Assembly: GCA_029204225.1 (NCBI GenBank) | Contig: CM055102.1 | Coordinates: forward strand, 19,693,182 to 19,757,181 | Source of the DNA: Diphasiastrum complanatum | Lineage: Eukaryota; Streptophyta; Lycopodiopsida; Lycopodiales; Lycopodiaceae | Reading direction: 5' to 3' | DNA length: 64,000 nt | In this document: one piece after another, positions 24,297 to 35,099 of the stretch | Position numbering within the stretch: the stretch's first letter is position 1 | Layout: each line of letters begins with the position of its first letter | The notes under the pieces: generated by a model | The model's input: the letters and a program-made list of their open reading frames with translations, nothing else | What the model was told of the DNA's origin: nothing | Databases searched by the model: none | Made by a program: the position numbers and the translations under genes

Positions 24297-25311
24297 TTCT
24301 AGATACAAAGAGATGGTGCCAACGCCATCTATCCTACACTCTTCATCATTTGCAATAAAGACAAACTTTTTAGCATGATTGAAAGAGTGTAAGGTTGAGA
24401 AAAAGTCCTTTTCACAAGACGTGGGAGCTAGCCCCACTGTCGATCCACCAATTGTCTCTTGAATTGCTATTGCTTGTTGGTGAGGATGTAGATGCTATCA
24501 AGAATACATCTACTTCATCCTCCTCCTCCTCCTTTGCAAGGTTTCCTTGTTTGTCCTCCTCTACTTGTGCTCTTAGCCTCTTGTAGCATTCAGATGCATA
24601 ATGCCCCTTCTTTTCACAAAAGAAACATTTTTGCTTTGACTTGTCCTTTGATCTTGATGCATCATCCTCTTCTTTGGCCTCCTTTGGATGATTCTTCTTT
24701 CCATTGGTCTTCTTTTTGCCCTTGAATGAGAAATTGGCTTTCTCATCACCATCCTGCAAAGACAAGGAAGTCATCCTAGATTTTGCATGGAGAATCCTAC
24801 ACTCTTCAGCCACCCATACACTGTGAAGTTTTTCTATAGTTGGCAAAGTGTCTTGGATGGCAAAACTTTGGACCAAATTTGCAAAGTCATCTCCTAGACC
24901 ATTAAGGACAATTTGTACAAGCTCTCCATCATGAATCTTCTCTCCAATGGAAGCCAACTCCCTATTTAGAGACTTGATTCTAAGTACATAATCTTGTGCA
25001 CTCTCCTCACTTCTCTACAAAATCTGATTTCTAAGCATGAGTACTCTTGAAGTGTTACTAGATTCATAGATTGATTTTAAAGACTCCCAAGCCTCTTTAG
25101 CACTAGTACATGCTGATACTTCTCTCAACAAATCATTGCTCACATTCATCTTCACACAATGAAGTGCAAGCCTAGATCTCTTCTTGTGTCTAGCTAACTC
25201 CTGTGCACCTAGAGGTTCATTTTCATCTTCAATCAAGAACTCATAAAGGTCTTGGAGCATCAAGAGTGACTCCATCCTAACCTTCCAAATACCATAATTT
25301 GTAGAATTCAA
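24297..25311 (-). pseudogene. Copia gag-protease ORF with one stop and one frameshift
   Basis: Starts MNSTNYGIWKVRMESLLML (gag N-terminus), followed by ALHCVKMNVSNDLLREV and EAWESLKSIYESSNTS. A single TAG at 25015-25017 interrupts; the same frame resumes with RSEESAQDYVLRIKSLN, ELVQIVLNGLGDDFANLVQS and a Lys-rich linker. Next is the zinc knuckle CFFCEKKGHYASEC (CX2CX4HX4C). The retropepsin motif WWIDSGASSHV is at about 24412-24450. A one-base shift then leads to FIANDEECRIDGVGT. This is the gag and protease start of a copia polyprotein, nearly intact. Confidence 0.92.
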
Positions 25312-25382
25312 TGTCTCACTAGCTTCTAGAAGGTATGCTCAAGCAGATCCCATCTTACTAGTGACTTCTACAAACAAGAAAT

Positions 25383-25730
25383 AGATTTGATTGACTTGAA
25401 ACTCACAAAGGTCTCACACTTGCAGTGTTTCACTCAAATTTGATTTCTAATCCAACAAATAACTTATAGTCACAGTTCTATCACTCCCTCACAAAGCTGC
25501 AATGAAGATAAGATGAAGTGAAAACTACTTCCAAACAAATCTTGCCAAGGAATGGATTTGATTGTCTTTAGAAACTCATTAAGGTCTCTCTCTCTTGTAG
25601 TGTTTCACTCAAATTAGATTTCTAATCCAACAAATAGACTTATAATCTCAGTTCTAGCACTCCTTCACAAAGTTGGAATGAAGATAAGATGATGTGAAAT
25701 CTACTTACAATAAAATCTTGTCAATTTTTG
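25383..25730. repeat. 171-bp tandem duplication in the copia leader
   Basis: Copies 25383-25553 and 25554-25730 share GTGTTTCACTCAAATT, TTCTAATCCAACAAATA and GAATGAAGATAAGATGA. The duplication lies between primer site and gag, in the untranslated leader. Confidence 0.9.
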
Positions 25731-26145
25731 CTATTTTTGGACAATAACATGACTAAATCTCCATCACACTTTTTTATGTACTTTCAAGAACTGTAAAACA
25801 AGTTTAGAGGACCTGATTTCAGCCTAGATTAATTAGATCTCATGACCCTATTTCAAATCTAATCAATGGCACTCAATCTTGGTAGCTTATCTAAAATTTC
25901 CACCAAAAATTACATCAAAAGCTCACAAATTGAATTTCTTTGGATCAAATGAATACCATGCATTAAATGCATGTTCAGAGGTGCCCACACATGTGGATAG
26001 TATGGATTTGGACCCCTACCAAGTTTGGGATCAAATCTCCTCACCAAATTCAAAATTCTAGCTTGCCCTCTCAATACTAGTTTTTAGCACCAAAACTTGC
26101 TAAAAATGGATTTGCATTAGATCAATGGCTTATGCTCTTGTACTT

Positions 26146-26158
26146 GGCTCTGATACCA
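26146..26158 (-). other. Primer binding site (initiator tRNA-Met)
   Basis: On the minus strand TGGTATCAGAGCC directly follows the 5' LTR end, as in most plant copia elements. Confidence 0.95.
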
Positions 26159-26860
26159 TATGAAAGTAATGTACTTTAGGACCATAAATGGATCTACAAA
26201 AGATCCACAAGAGTGATTGGATGCTTTCTTAACAATCTATCAAAAAACTAGACACAAAAAAGTTGATCTAGATTGGCAATTTGACAAACAACAAGCATTA
26301 ACAATCAAAAGCATTGATTAACATTGATATCCGAGCCCACACATGTGTACTACAGGCTGTGGTACGGCCGTCAACCTGAGAAACAATTAGAAATTGATTT
26401 GGTTTCATTTGGATCACAAAAACTCAATGTACATAGTGAACTAGCTTGAGATTGCCAATGAGCTCCAAAAATTTTCTATCTTCTCACTATGGAGAGAGGG
26501 AATACATAGCAAATTTGACTTCCTTCTTGAAGTTAGGTGGATTTCCAGCATGTAATAAGGAAGTTAACTCACTCTCGTTGACCTAAAATGAAATCCTAGT
26601 CCATCTCCTAGAGTCATGCTTGGTAGATAGCTAGTTGGTCAAATTTTCACCTTAAATCTAGGATTTAGGTCCTATAAACTAGGAATCACTACCAAAATGA
26701 CATGACCAACCCTATGGACTTGAGCTAACCTACATTAGGATTGGATTGCCACGTGGCATCTTGGCCTCACATGTGTGGAATCCACTTATGTACAAAATTT
26801 ACATTATACTACATGGTTTTTTATCAAGCTAGATTTGCCAATTTTTGGCAATTCTTCACA
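26159..26860 (-). repeat. 5' LTR of the copia element
   Basis: About 702 bp, matching 22351-23003. It starts (minus) TGTGAAGAATTGCC and ends TACTTTCATA beside the primer site. The target duplication AAATA follows at 26861-26865. Confidence 0.95.
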
Positions 26861-26865
26861 AAATA

Positions 26866-27650
26866 TTGCTCTAGCATTTCTCTAACCTCTCTTTTTCAGC
26901 TAGAGTCATTGTCTCAAAGCACATTATTTTCTCCTACTTCACGCACTTTCTTTTCATCTCGGTTCTCCCTCCCTCCTACTCCCTCACCATCATCCAAGAC
27001 CTTCAAAAAGTTCCTCTAGAACAACGGCCCCAAGGTTTTTGCATGGCTCCTTCAAAACTGGGTGGTCTGGGATTACCCGCTACTACCTCTCTCTCTCCTT
27101 TATAGGCAAATTCACTCTAACTTCACAAGTCGTCAGCCTTGGGCTCTTATGATGACTACTACTCTTCCTCCCCTTCCCTCCACTATTGGCACCAATCCCC
27201 AATCTTACTTCCTTGAGTTTACCTGATTTTTTTTCCTCTTCTCCACTTCCCTCCCTCCTTTATTCCAGTTTTAGAGTCCTTCTTTGAACGCGAGAGCTCA
27301 CTTTTTGGACATGTGGCAATTCCATCTCCCCTCTTGAGCCTCTGTGGTTTCCAAAGCTATTACCATCAATTCTAAGACACTAGCCATGATAAAGAAAAGA
27401 CTTTTCCTTAGTCTTACCCGTAAAGGATTTGTCACTTGGGACCACATTATGAACTTCATCTACTCTCTTAGCCTTTTCCAACTTAGGACCGAACTTGGCC
27501 TTTTCTCTTGTGAATCTAATTTCCTCTCCTTCGCCTTCTCCCATGCCGGGGACCTTGGCCCTCTCTCTACTGTCCCAATGTTTGACTGCTATAACAATTG
27601 GCTTTTCAAGGCTCTGGTAAACACATGGTTTTTTTTCAATATATGACAAA
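26866..27650 (+). mobile_element. L1-like LINE, 3' continuation after the copia insertion
   Basis: Removing the copia element and one AAATA copy joins RIRSKI (22350) in frame to LL-stop-HFSNLSFSARVIVSKHIIFS. This is the LINE pattern W..R.LSFAGRV.LIKSVLFS. Farther on MAPSKLGGLGLPATTSLS matches the later LINE block PK..GGLGLR. Many stops and frameshifts are present. It ends around 27650 without a clear poly-A tail. Confidence 0.85.
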
Positions 27651-27684
27651 ATGATGGTTTTTCTTTAAATATATGACTGAGATT

Positions 27685-27808
27685 ATGACAAAGAGCTCTT
27701 TCAAGGTTTAGTAGCCTTAACTATTCTAATATCAACATTCCATGAGATGACAAAGAGCTCTTTCAAGGTTTAATAGCCTTAACTATTCTAATATCAACAT
27801 TCCATGAG
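27685..27808. repeat. Tandem duplication, 62-bp unit, two copies
   Basis: Copies at 27685-27746 and 27747-27808 (ATGACAAAGAGCTCTTTCAA onward) differ at only about one position before the second copy ends. It follows directly on the LINE remnant. Confidence 0.95.
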
Positions 27809-30100
27809 ATTTTGATACTGTAGCCAAAGTAATCATATTAGCAAACAATTTACAATGATTTACTTTTATGTACAAGTACCAATGGCATGTCACCATCTCC
27901 ACAAAGCCATCCTTCAACAAGTACACAGTCATTACTCTAGGCATAATGCTTTTTGCAGGTGGTTTCAAACAAGCCTCATCTCAATGTCCCATGCCCTTTG
28001 GTGCTCCCTCATATTTGAGTAATGTGCAAGTGATTGCATTTTGGGTGTCCCTTTTTTTGCCAAGTAATTGTATTGAAATCGAGGTTCATTATAGGCTAAT
28101 CTTAAGATTTCAAGTGGCAACTAGCAACTCAACATAATCATTTATGGGAAGGGCTCCAAAATCTATGCTTAAGTTGCCCGTGCCTCCCAAAAAGAACTAC
28201 CTCATGTACTACACATTGTCAACTCAAGAGTTTCTTAAAATGGGAAAGGTTATTTGTCAAGAGGTTATGGGACAATGGGAAGCAACCATGGGGCGGCAAG
28301 AATTCTCAAGAATCTCCAAATTCGAGAGGATGGTCTTTAATATGGACCAATGCAAGTCTTAGAGTACTTAATTTGCCTTCCATGTGCACAAGTAAAATCT
28401 TTAAAGTGTAGAGGTGAAGACATAAGCTTTAAGCAATGCTCACTAAAACTAATTTTTTAACCAAACATGAAACCTACCAATGCCCAAGTGCAATAGGCTT
28501 TTAACTAAAACCAAATGTTAAAATCCTAGTAGACTTAATTTTGATCAGCCAAAAGCTTCAACTCTAGTATATTAGCTTCTTTTTTTATGATCCGAGCAAA
28601 AAATTTGTACTACACATCGGGTACAAAAGTTTGTTGATCTATGGGTTTGATGGGTGAGTTCATTAAGTTAGAAAGGTGAAATAAGAAGCAACACAACTTC
28701 ACGTAGAAGGCTATGCTATGTAATTGTCATGAAATTGCTTAGAACCTTTGTGCATTTACACTTAGTTACGTTGTTTAGCACTTACACTTTGTAATTGAAC
28801 TAAATGTGGCTAAGTGTTATGACAATATATCTTCTTGAAAAGCATGAGATCAAAAAATTCTAACCTTACTTCAAATAGGGCATCATAATAGTACTATTAT
28901 TATAAGTTATTTTGAAAACATAAAATGCTTTTTGGTATTACCAACCCATGGGCTCACAGAGAATCTAACAGGAAAGAAAAATATATAACGAATATATATG
29001 TGAATTAAAAACTCAAAAGCTGAAAGTGGGTAGGCTGATAACCTTGAAGGAAATACTCTTGAAAAATGTATATATATTTCTCAATAGGCTAATATAAAAT
29101 GTGTGGGCTTTTTATACTAGATAATAGGTTTGTTTGTTAGCAATGGCTTTAAGTTCACAATTGGAATCTTACTTTATAAAGTTCAAACCACCTTACCTCC
29201 AGGTGCGTTGATAAGCTTTCACTTATGAAGTGTCAAACTTTTTTTTATTCCTTTTGAAGAGGCTTATCAATACTAGAAAATATTCACGTGCAAAGGTAGC
29301 ACATTGCATAAGTACCTTTGTGTCCATGTGTCGAGTGTAGATAACTCCCAGCTTGATGTGAGAGGCCATGTTGGCTTGTAACCAATGAGCATCACCATGC
29401 AAAACACTACGCTCACCGTCTCACTCAAAAGGGTGGAAGGATCAAAGTCTAAGGCTACGTTTAGCTTTGTCCCAGTGTGAGCTGAGAGTCCAGGCATGCC
29501 TCAAAATCATGGGCATCACAACGCAGAACACTAGGCTCAACCTCTCACTCAAAAAGGTGAAAGGCATATGTCCATGTGTGGTGTGATGGTAGAGGCTTGG
29601 CGTGGGAGTGACCACCCAAGTTCAAACCTCGCCCACACATGAGCCATATCCAAAAAATAAAAAGTGAAAAGCTTATAAACTTCACCTACCTTTAGCTTCA
29701 TTGTCAGAGTCTATGCTCACCCTCTCACTCAAATGGGTGGAAGGCTTAAAATAAGTCTACATTTAGCTTCATAAGAGTAGTAGTGAGTAACGACCATGAG
29801 AAACACACTTGAGCCTTATCCAACTCGGCTAGGGGGTTCACCCCCCTTTGAAAAAACAAAACACTTATTAGGTACTATGTCTACAGTCTAGGCTGTCCAT
29901 GACTTCAAAAAAAAGGTAAAAAAGTAAGGGGGGGGGGGGGGGGGGGGGGTGGGGTGGGAGGATTTTAAATGAAAAAGAGGCCAAAATTCAAAAATCATCT
30001 TATTTGGATGCTGACAGCATAAGAGGCTTGGGGTCCAGCTAAGAACTGACGTATCTGTGCCCTTCGCTTTGACGGGAACTGGCCGTCGACGGCCCTTCTT
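27809..30100. other. Intergenic, no gene recognised
   Basis: The frame 28144-28362 (72 codons) has no recognisable domain. Around 29290-29800 several sub-repeats share CTCACTCAAA.GGTG.AAGG. A 22-G run lies at 29928-29949. The last few hundred bases before 30150 are probably the promoter region of the LIM gene. Confidence 0.5.
29928..29949. repeat. Poly-G run
   Basis: Twenty-two consecutive G followed by TGGGGTGGGAGG, about 470 bp upstream of the LIM gene start codon. It could form a quadruplex, and its length is prone to assembly error. Confidence 0.9.
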
Positions 30101-30159
30101 TGACGGGTTGACTTCCTATTTCATGCGCTCGAGCAGACAGCTATAGAGTTTCAGGCCGC

Positions 30160-30213
30160 TTCCCCTCTCTCTCTCCTCCTCTCTCTCTTTCGAGCGATCG
30201 ATCGATCGATCGT
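30160..30213. repeat. CT-rich tract and (GATC)n in the LIM gene leader
   Basis: CCCCTCTCTCTCTCCTCCTC and then CGATCGATCGATCGATCG lie 200-260 bp before the LIM start codon. CT-rich leaders are common at plant housekeeping genes. The transcription start cannot be placed exactly. Confidence 0.6.
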
Positions 30214-30419
30214 TGATCCCGATCGGCCTGTTTTATCTTCGATCTGCATCTGCTCTCTGATATCATAGTGGGTTTTGAATTTCTTTGGGAATTGTGTAGA
30301 GATTTGTGTGCAAAAGCTGAAGGTTTTGTTAGCGTAGCCTTTGAGGATTCCATCTCGTAGATCGTGCAGGTGCTTTGGTGACAGGCTTGTTTTGGATCGA
30401 GGACGAGTTGTTAGCATCC

Positions 30420-33400
30420 ATGGCGTTCGCAGGGACTCAGCAGAAGTGCAAAGCATGCGATAAGACTGTGTATTTAGTAGATCAGCTTGTCGCTGATAAT
30501 GTGGTGTATCACAAGGCCTGTTTCAGATGCCATCACTGCAAGGGAACTCTCAAGGTATTCGTTCTGAGCGGTTTACTCTTTCGATTCTGCACGGCAGATC
30601 CTCGTTTCAAGCATTCACGCATCCGGTGTATTTTTTTGTTTTGTATCATATGAAGTGATTGCTTATGGCAGCTTCTCCCTTTCTTTGTTGATGTGCGCAC
30701 TGACACGTCGGGTGATTATTTCAGCTTAGCAACTATGCTTCTCTGGAAGGAGTTCTCTATTGCAAGCCTCACTTCGATCAGCTCTTCAAATTGACTGGCA
30801 GCTTCGACAAAAGCTTCGATACAGGCAAGCAACAAACTGTCATGCTTTTAGCATCGCCTCAGCTTTTTGGCTTAACACCGATTGTGAAAGCGAGCTTTAG
30901 TGCTTCTGGGTCTTTGAATACCGTTGTTTTATAGTTTGCGATCGACAGAGGTTGATAGCTGGGACAAGTTCAAAACCCTAGCTTGCTTTCTGTGCTGTTT
31001 GATCTTTCTGTAATTTGACAGCGGATCGGTCGATTTTCAAAGTATGAGGAAACTGTACAATAGAGTCAACACAAACTAGAGTATGAATTCCCGTTGCATT
31101 AACTGTGAATACAAGGCGATTCTTGATGGAGATTGAGAGAATGTGTTGAAAGCATTATTCCAGCCTCCTTTTACATAACTAAAAGCTAGAACCTTCTATG
31201 TAATACTTCAACCTGTATCTCTCCAACATATCTGATCTAGGCTGCTATATAATCTTTATGATATAATCAGTTTATCAAACAATCACATATCTTCAGTATC
31301 TATGGACGTTAAGAGAAATAAAGAGAGAAGTCGTAGAAAATTCTGAGCAAAAACTAGATAAGATACTCAGCGGTGCAAGTGTGTGAGTTTATAAGATGCG
31401 TAAAACAAGAAAAGTGCAGATAAAGTTGGTTGTAGGTGCTACTCCATCCTCCTCCTCTTGCATAATCTACTTTCCAATGTTCCTTTATGGAACATGAGAT
31501 GTTATTGTTTCTTTTTCTGCCCGACTCAATTATGATGTAATGGATATTCAGGGATGGAAAAAGGCAAGGTCTTTCCCGTATGCCTTGAGAAGCTCATAAG
31601 GTTACACTGATGCTTTGAAATCCAGAGAAAACAAGGGAAAAGGTAGCATTTTCCTTCAAGCGTGCAGGTAGACCTACTGTGTTTGGACATCGCACTGGAT
31701 CATACTTAATAACTTGTTTTGCTGGTGGGTTCAGTTGTGAATACATGGGGTTGGGATACATCCTGCCAACTCCTTTATGGGTAGGCCATAATCCAGTTGT
31801 TTTGAAGCTGTGATGTTATGGGGTCTTGTACTGCTAGCATAGAGGTTTACTCTTATGATTGTTGATGTTGTAGGTATTGACTTGAAAACGTAGTCATGCA
31901 TTTAAAGATGTTCTAGCTCAATATTAGTCTGTTGCAAAGCGAAAGTGAAGTCATCAATGGATCTGAAATTTGTGAGGAGAGCCCTTTATGATTCCTTGCT
32001 AGGAAGTTGCATGTGTACAATATGGACTTTTATGAGTGAAGTTTGTCATTCCAGATTTAGGAGATGTTTGCACACAGAATTTTTCAAGGAACAGCAAGCA
32101 TGACATTTCTGCAGATCATATAGAGACTTCAGGGAAGGATTCTAGGAGGCCAATATAAAAGTTGATTGAGTTGACACGGTGAATGATATGAATCGAAAAT
32201 ACTGGGTTGAGGACTTTATGGGGCTTGAGGATACCTGCCCTAGATCCGAGCGTGAGAGGTCAAGGATCTGAGACCTCAGAAAATCTCGAGGGCCAGGACA
32301 GGACTTCTGTGCTGCTTAGATATTATGGCAAATAAAAATTTGAATCTTTAGATGAAATTTTTGAATTCACTTATGCAAGAAAGTCCATGGGCATTTCTGC
32401 ATAAAGCCATCTGGCATACTTGACTAGGGCAATTTTTTTGAGTAGAGTCTTGGAGAAATGAACTACAAACATATTCTGAGATCTTTATGAACTGGATAGA
32501 TAGTAGATACTACATATTCAGAGGCATATTATGGAAATCAATGGAGAGTCCTCTCATTGAGCAGTGATGGTGGCAAAATGAGAGGATGAGCTAATATTCC
32601 ATGACACACACATTATCCAAGTTAACGTTTGTTATGAAAATCTTATCTATAAGTCAAGCCAGGCATAACAAAACCCTGTTAGAGGACATAAATTTTTGTT
32701 TCATCCAGGAACACTCTGTATTTCTGGATTCCATCCTAGACGGCCTTATGTTTTCAAATTCCATCCAACAAGGTGCTATATTCTTGGATTCCCCATTCAT
32801 GGCACATGCAGGCTCCGCATTTTCAAGATCACATCCGTGAGGGCTTCATATTCTCAGAGCTGACAAATGAGACTTATAGGACAAAATCAGCTCTGACTCT
32901 TACTAATGGTAGGTAATGGTGGTCCCAAACTTAATTTCAACCATCCATCCATTTAAGATTTATGTTGACACAGTAAGATTATAATAAAAAAAAAAACAAT
33001 GTTGCTCTGGTGTCCAAAGTTTACGCATATAAATTCTCGATTTGAAAAGAAAACATTGCCAAAGAGCACATGCAGAACTGCTAAAAAGAGAATCTAGTAG
33101 TCAATCACCATGCTATTTGTTTATGGGACCGCCTTTTCTTTATTAAGCTGGAATGCTTGTTTGAGATAACTAAAGATTTGAAACGTGCCTCATAAAACTT
33201 GGCAAAATTAGTTGCTTTCTTGGGTGAAAGCTTCTTTGGATTGTTGTGGACAGGCTCTGGGAGCTAAACTATTAATGAGACCCAAAAATTGGTGGTGCAA
33301 GCAATAATAGTGTTAGCCGCACATTGTCTTGACTATCATTGGCAATGTCATTTTGGTGAGTAATCCAGCCGGAGGTTTTGAAAGATCAGTCTCGGTACAG

Positions 33401-34794
33401 AGATCAAAGCTTCCCCATTCAGCAGCCTGTTGAAAAGGTTTACCTCTTCTACATTTACTGTAAATACATAGCCCTAACTCTTGGGCCCTCAGGCAATGTA
33501 AATAGGCGATAAGGAATCATTGTAGCTGGATGATTGCTTAGATATGAGAGTTATGTTGCTTTAGCATAGCTTCGAATTGCATTCAGCTTAGATACTTCAT
33601 TATTGTTATTGAGTTACTGTTCTACATTAGATTGCTTTTCAACTCTGCTGTGTTTTGCTCATAATTAAATTGGAAACCTGTTAATTATCTATCAAATTTT
33701 GCTCGTACATATCATATGTGAAATTAATGTGGATATATTTTGTTTGTTTATCACTTGGCTTGTATTTATGAAGAGGATGTCATGCTTCAATTCAACTATT
33801 AGCTTTCACATCAAACATACCTTAATCTAGAATCAAGCTATAGCATTGATGTGTACACAAGAATACTTGTCATATATTGCTTTGGCAACCTCAATGGAAG
33901 ATACGTTCAGTTGAGCCCACGATCTAAGCAAGGATTGTTTTTCTAAAATTGGATCATGTAGTTTTGTTTGTTTTCTGTTTATAAATTTCTTGGTATTTGT
34001 TGCTTTTTTGCAGGTTTGACGTCAAAGCATGTGACCAAATCACATGAACATGAGACGGTATTATTTGTTAACAGAGTCTTCTTCATTTAAAATGTTCTAC
34101 TTATTTATTTATAGGATCAGGCTACGCAAGTTACTACATTTCGAGGGTGACTCTCTTTGTTCAGTTATTTTGTAGCCGAAGCCTGAATTTGTAGGCCCTT
34201 TATATGATGCAGAGCAAGGCACCTTCAAAGGTTTCCTCTCTCTTTTCTGGAACTCAAGAAAAATGTGTGGTCTGTGAAAAGACAGTTTACCCCATTGAAA
34301 AGGTAGTAGTGCATTGCTTTTCAGGTGTTCAAGTGATTCCTTTGATTATGTTGAAATTACAGGGTGTAGCATTTTCAAATGCTTTCAAGGTTTTGTTCTA
34401 CTTATTCGTCGGGAGATTTTGATCATTTTGATTCTCTCACTAGTTTTACTGCAGAAATGTTAACCGGTTTTCTTGCTAGTGTGCTTGTTTCAAAGAATTA
34501 GATTATTCGTTTTGGGAGTTCCCTTTTTGTAAATTATCAAATTGAGGGTGTACATCATAATATGATGGAATCTGTCCTTTTATACAGGTAAGTGTTGAGA
34601 GCCATTCTTACCACAAACACTGTTTCAAATGTGCCCACGGTGGTTGCGTCATTAGCCCCTCAAATTATCAAGCTCATGAGGGCAGGCTCTATTGCAGACA
34701 TCATTACACACAGCTATTTAAGGAGAAGGGAAACTTCAGCAACCTGACAAAAATACCACCACCTGTGAAATCAGGATCCAAGGCAGAAGTTTAA
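30420..34794 (+). CDS. WLIM1: Two-LIM-domain protein, WLIM1 type
   Basis: Plant LIM proteins of this class bind and bundle actin filaments and also enter the nucleus. Exons: 30420-30554, 30725-30824, 34014-34057, 34213-34302, 34588-34794; they give 191 residues, the usual length (about 190). LIM1 ligands are C10, C13, H31, C34, C37, C40, C58, H61. LIM2 ligands are C111, C114, H132, C135, C138, C143, C159, H162, with the plant-specific CX4C spacing. All eight ligands are present in both domains. The start [20 protein letters not shown] is the family N-terminus. The linker carries [14 protein letters not shown], and the C-terminal tail is short and basic, ending SGSKAEV. Intron 2 (30825-34013, 3.2 kb) begins with GC (ACAG|GCAAGC), a GC-AG intron. 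The other introns are GT-AG. The gene looks intact. Confidence 0.96.
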
Positions 34795-35093
34795 ATGCCC
34801 ATCAGTTGCATTAATAGACAATATTTGAGGTTTCTGAGTGTTTTTTATGTGCATCTCATCAGTAGCAGTGTCTTTATGTATTTTGCATGGGCATCCCCAA
34901 AGAAAATTTTTGTCTGTTTATCATCAGTTTGGTAAATGCATTTAATGTTCAGAGTGTATACGTAGAGGGATTCATATTACTTCAACTGTATACTGCTGCC
35001 AACCTTAGGAGATTTGCATGCAGAGACGCCTGTTAATGTATATGGCTTTGTTACTTTCTGGCTGTTTTACTCAGCAGCCAGAGTCTGAGGAAT

Positions 35094-35099
35094 AATAAA
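35094..35099 (+). promoter_or_regulatory. Polyadenylation-signal-like AATAAA of the LIM gene
   Basis: AATAAA lies 300 bp after the LIM stop codon and is followed by a T/G-rich stretch TATTTTGGCTTTGGTTTG. It is a plausible near-upstream element for the 3' end. Confidence 0.5.

Larger units (their letters stand above)
22351..26860 (-). mobile_element. Complete LTR-to-LTR non-autonomous Ty1/copia element
   Basis: Two LTRs (26159-26860 as 5', 22351-23003 as 3') bound a minus-strand element. A perfect 5-bp target duplication AAATA flanks it at 22346-22350 and 26861-26865. The primer site TGGTATCAGAGCC lies directly inside the 5' LTR (plus 26146-26158). A polypurine tract, TTTGAGGAG (plus 23004-23012), lies directly before the 3' LTR. 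LTRs start TGTGAAGAATTG and the 3' copy ends TTTCACA. The interior keeps gag, zinc knuckle, a protease start and a short integrase-tail remnant. RT and RNase H are absent, so the element must have been mobilised in trans. It sits inside the LINE. Confidence 0.95.
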
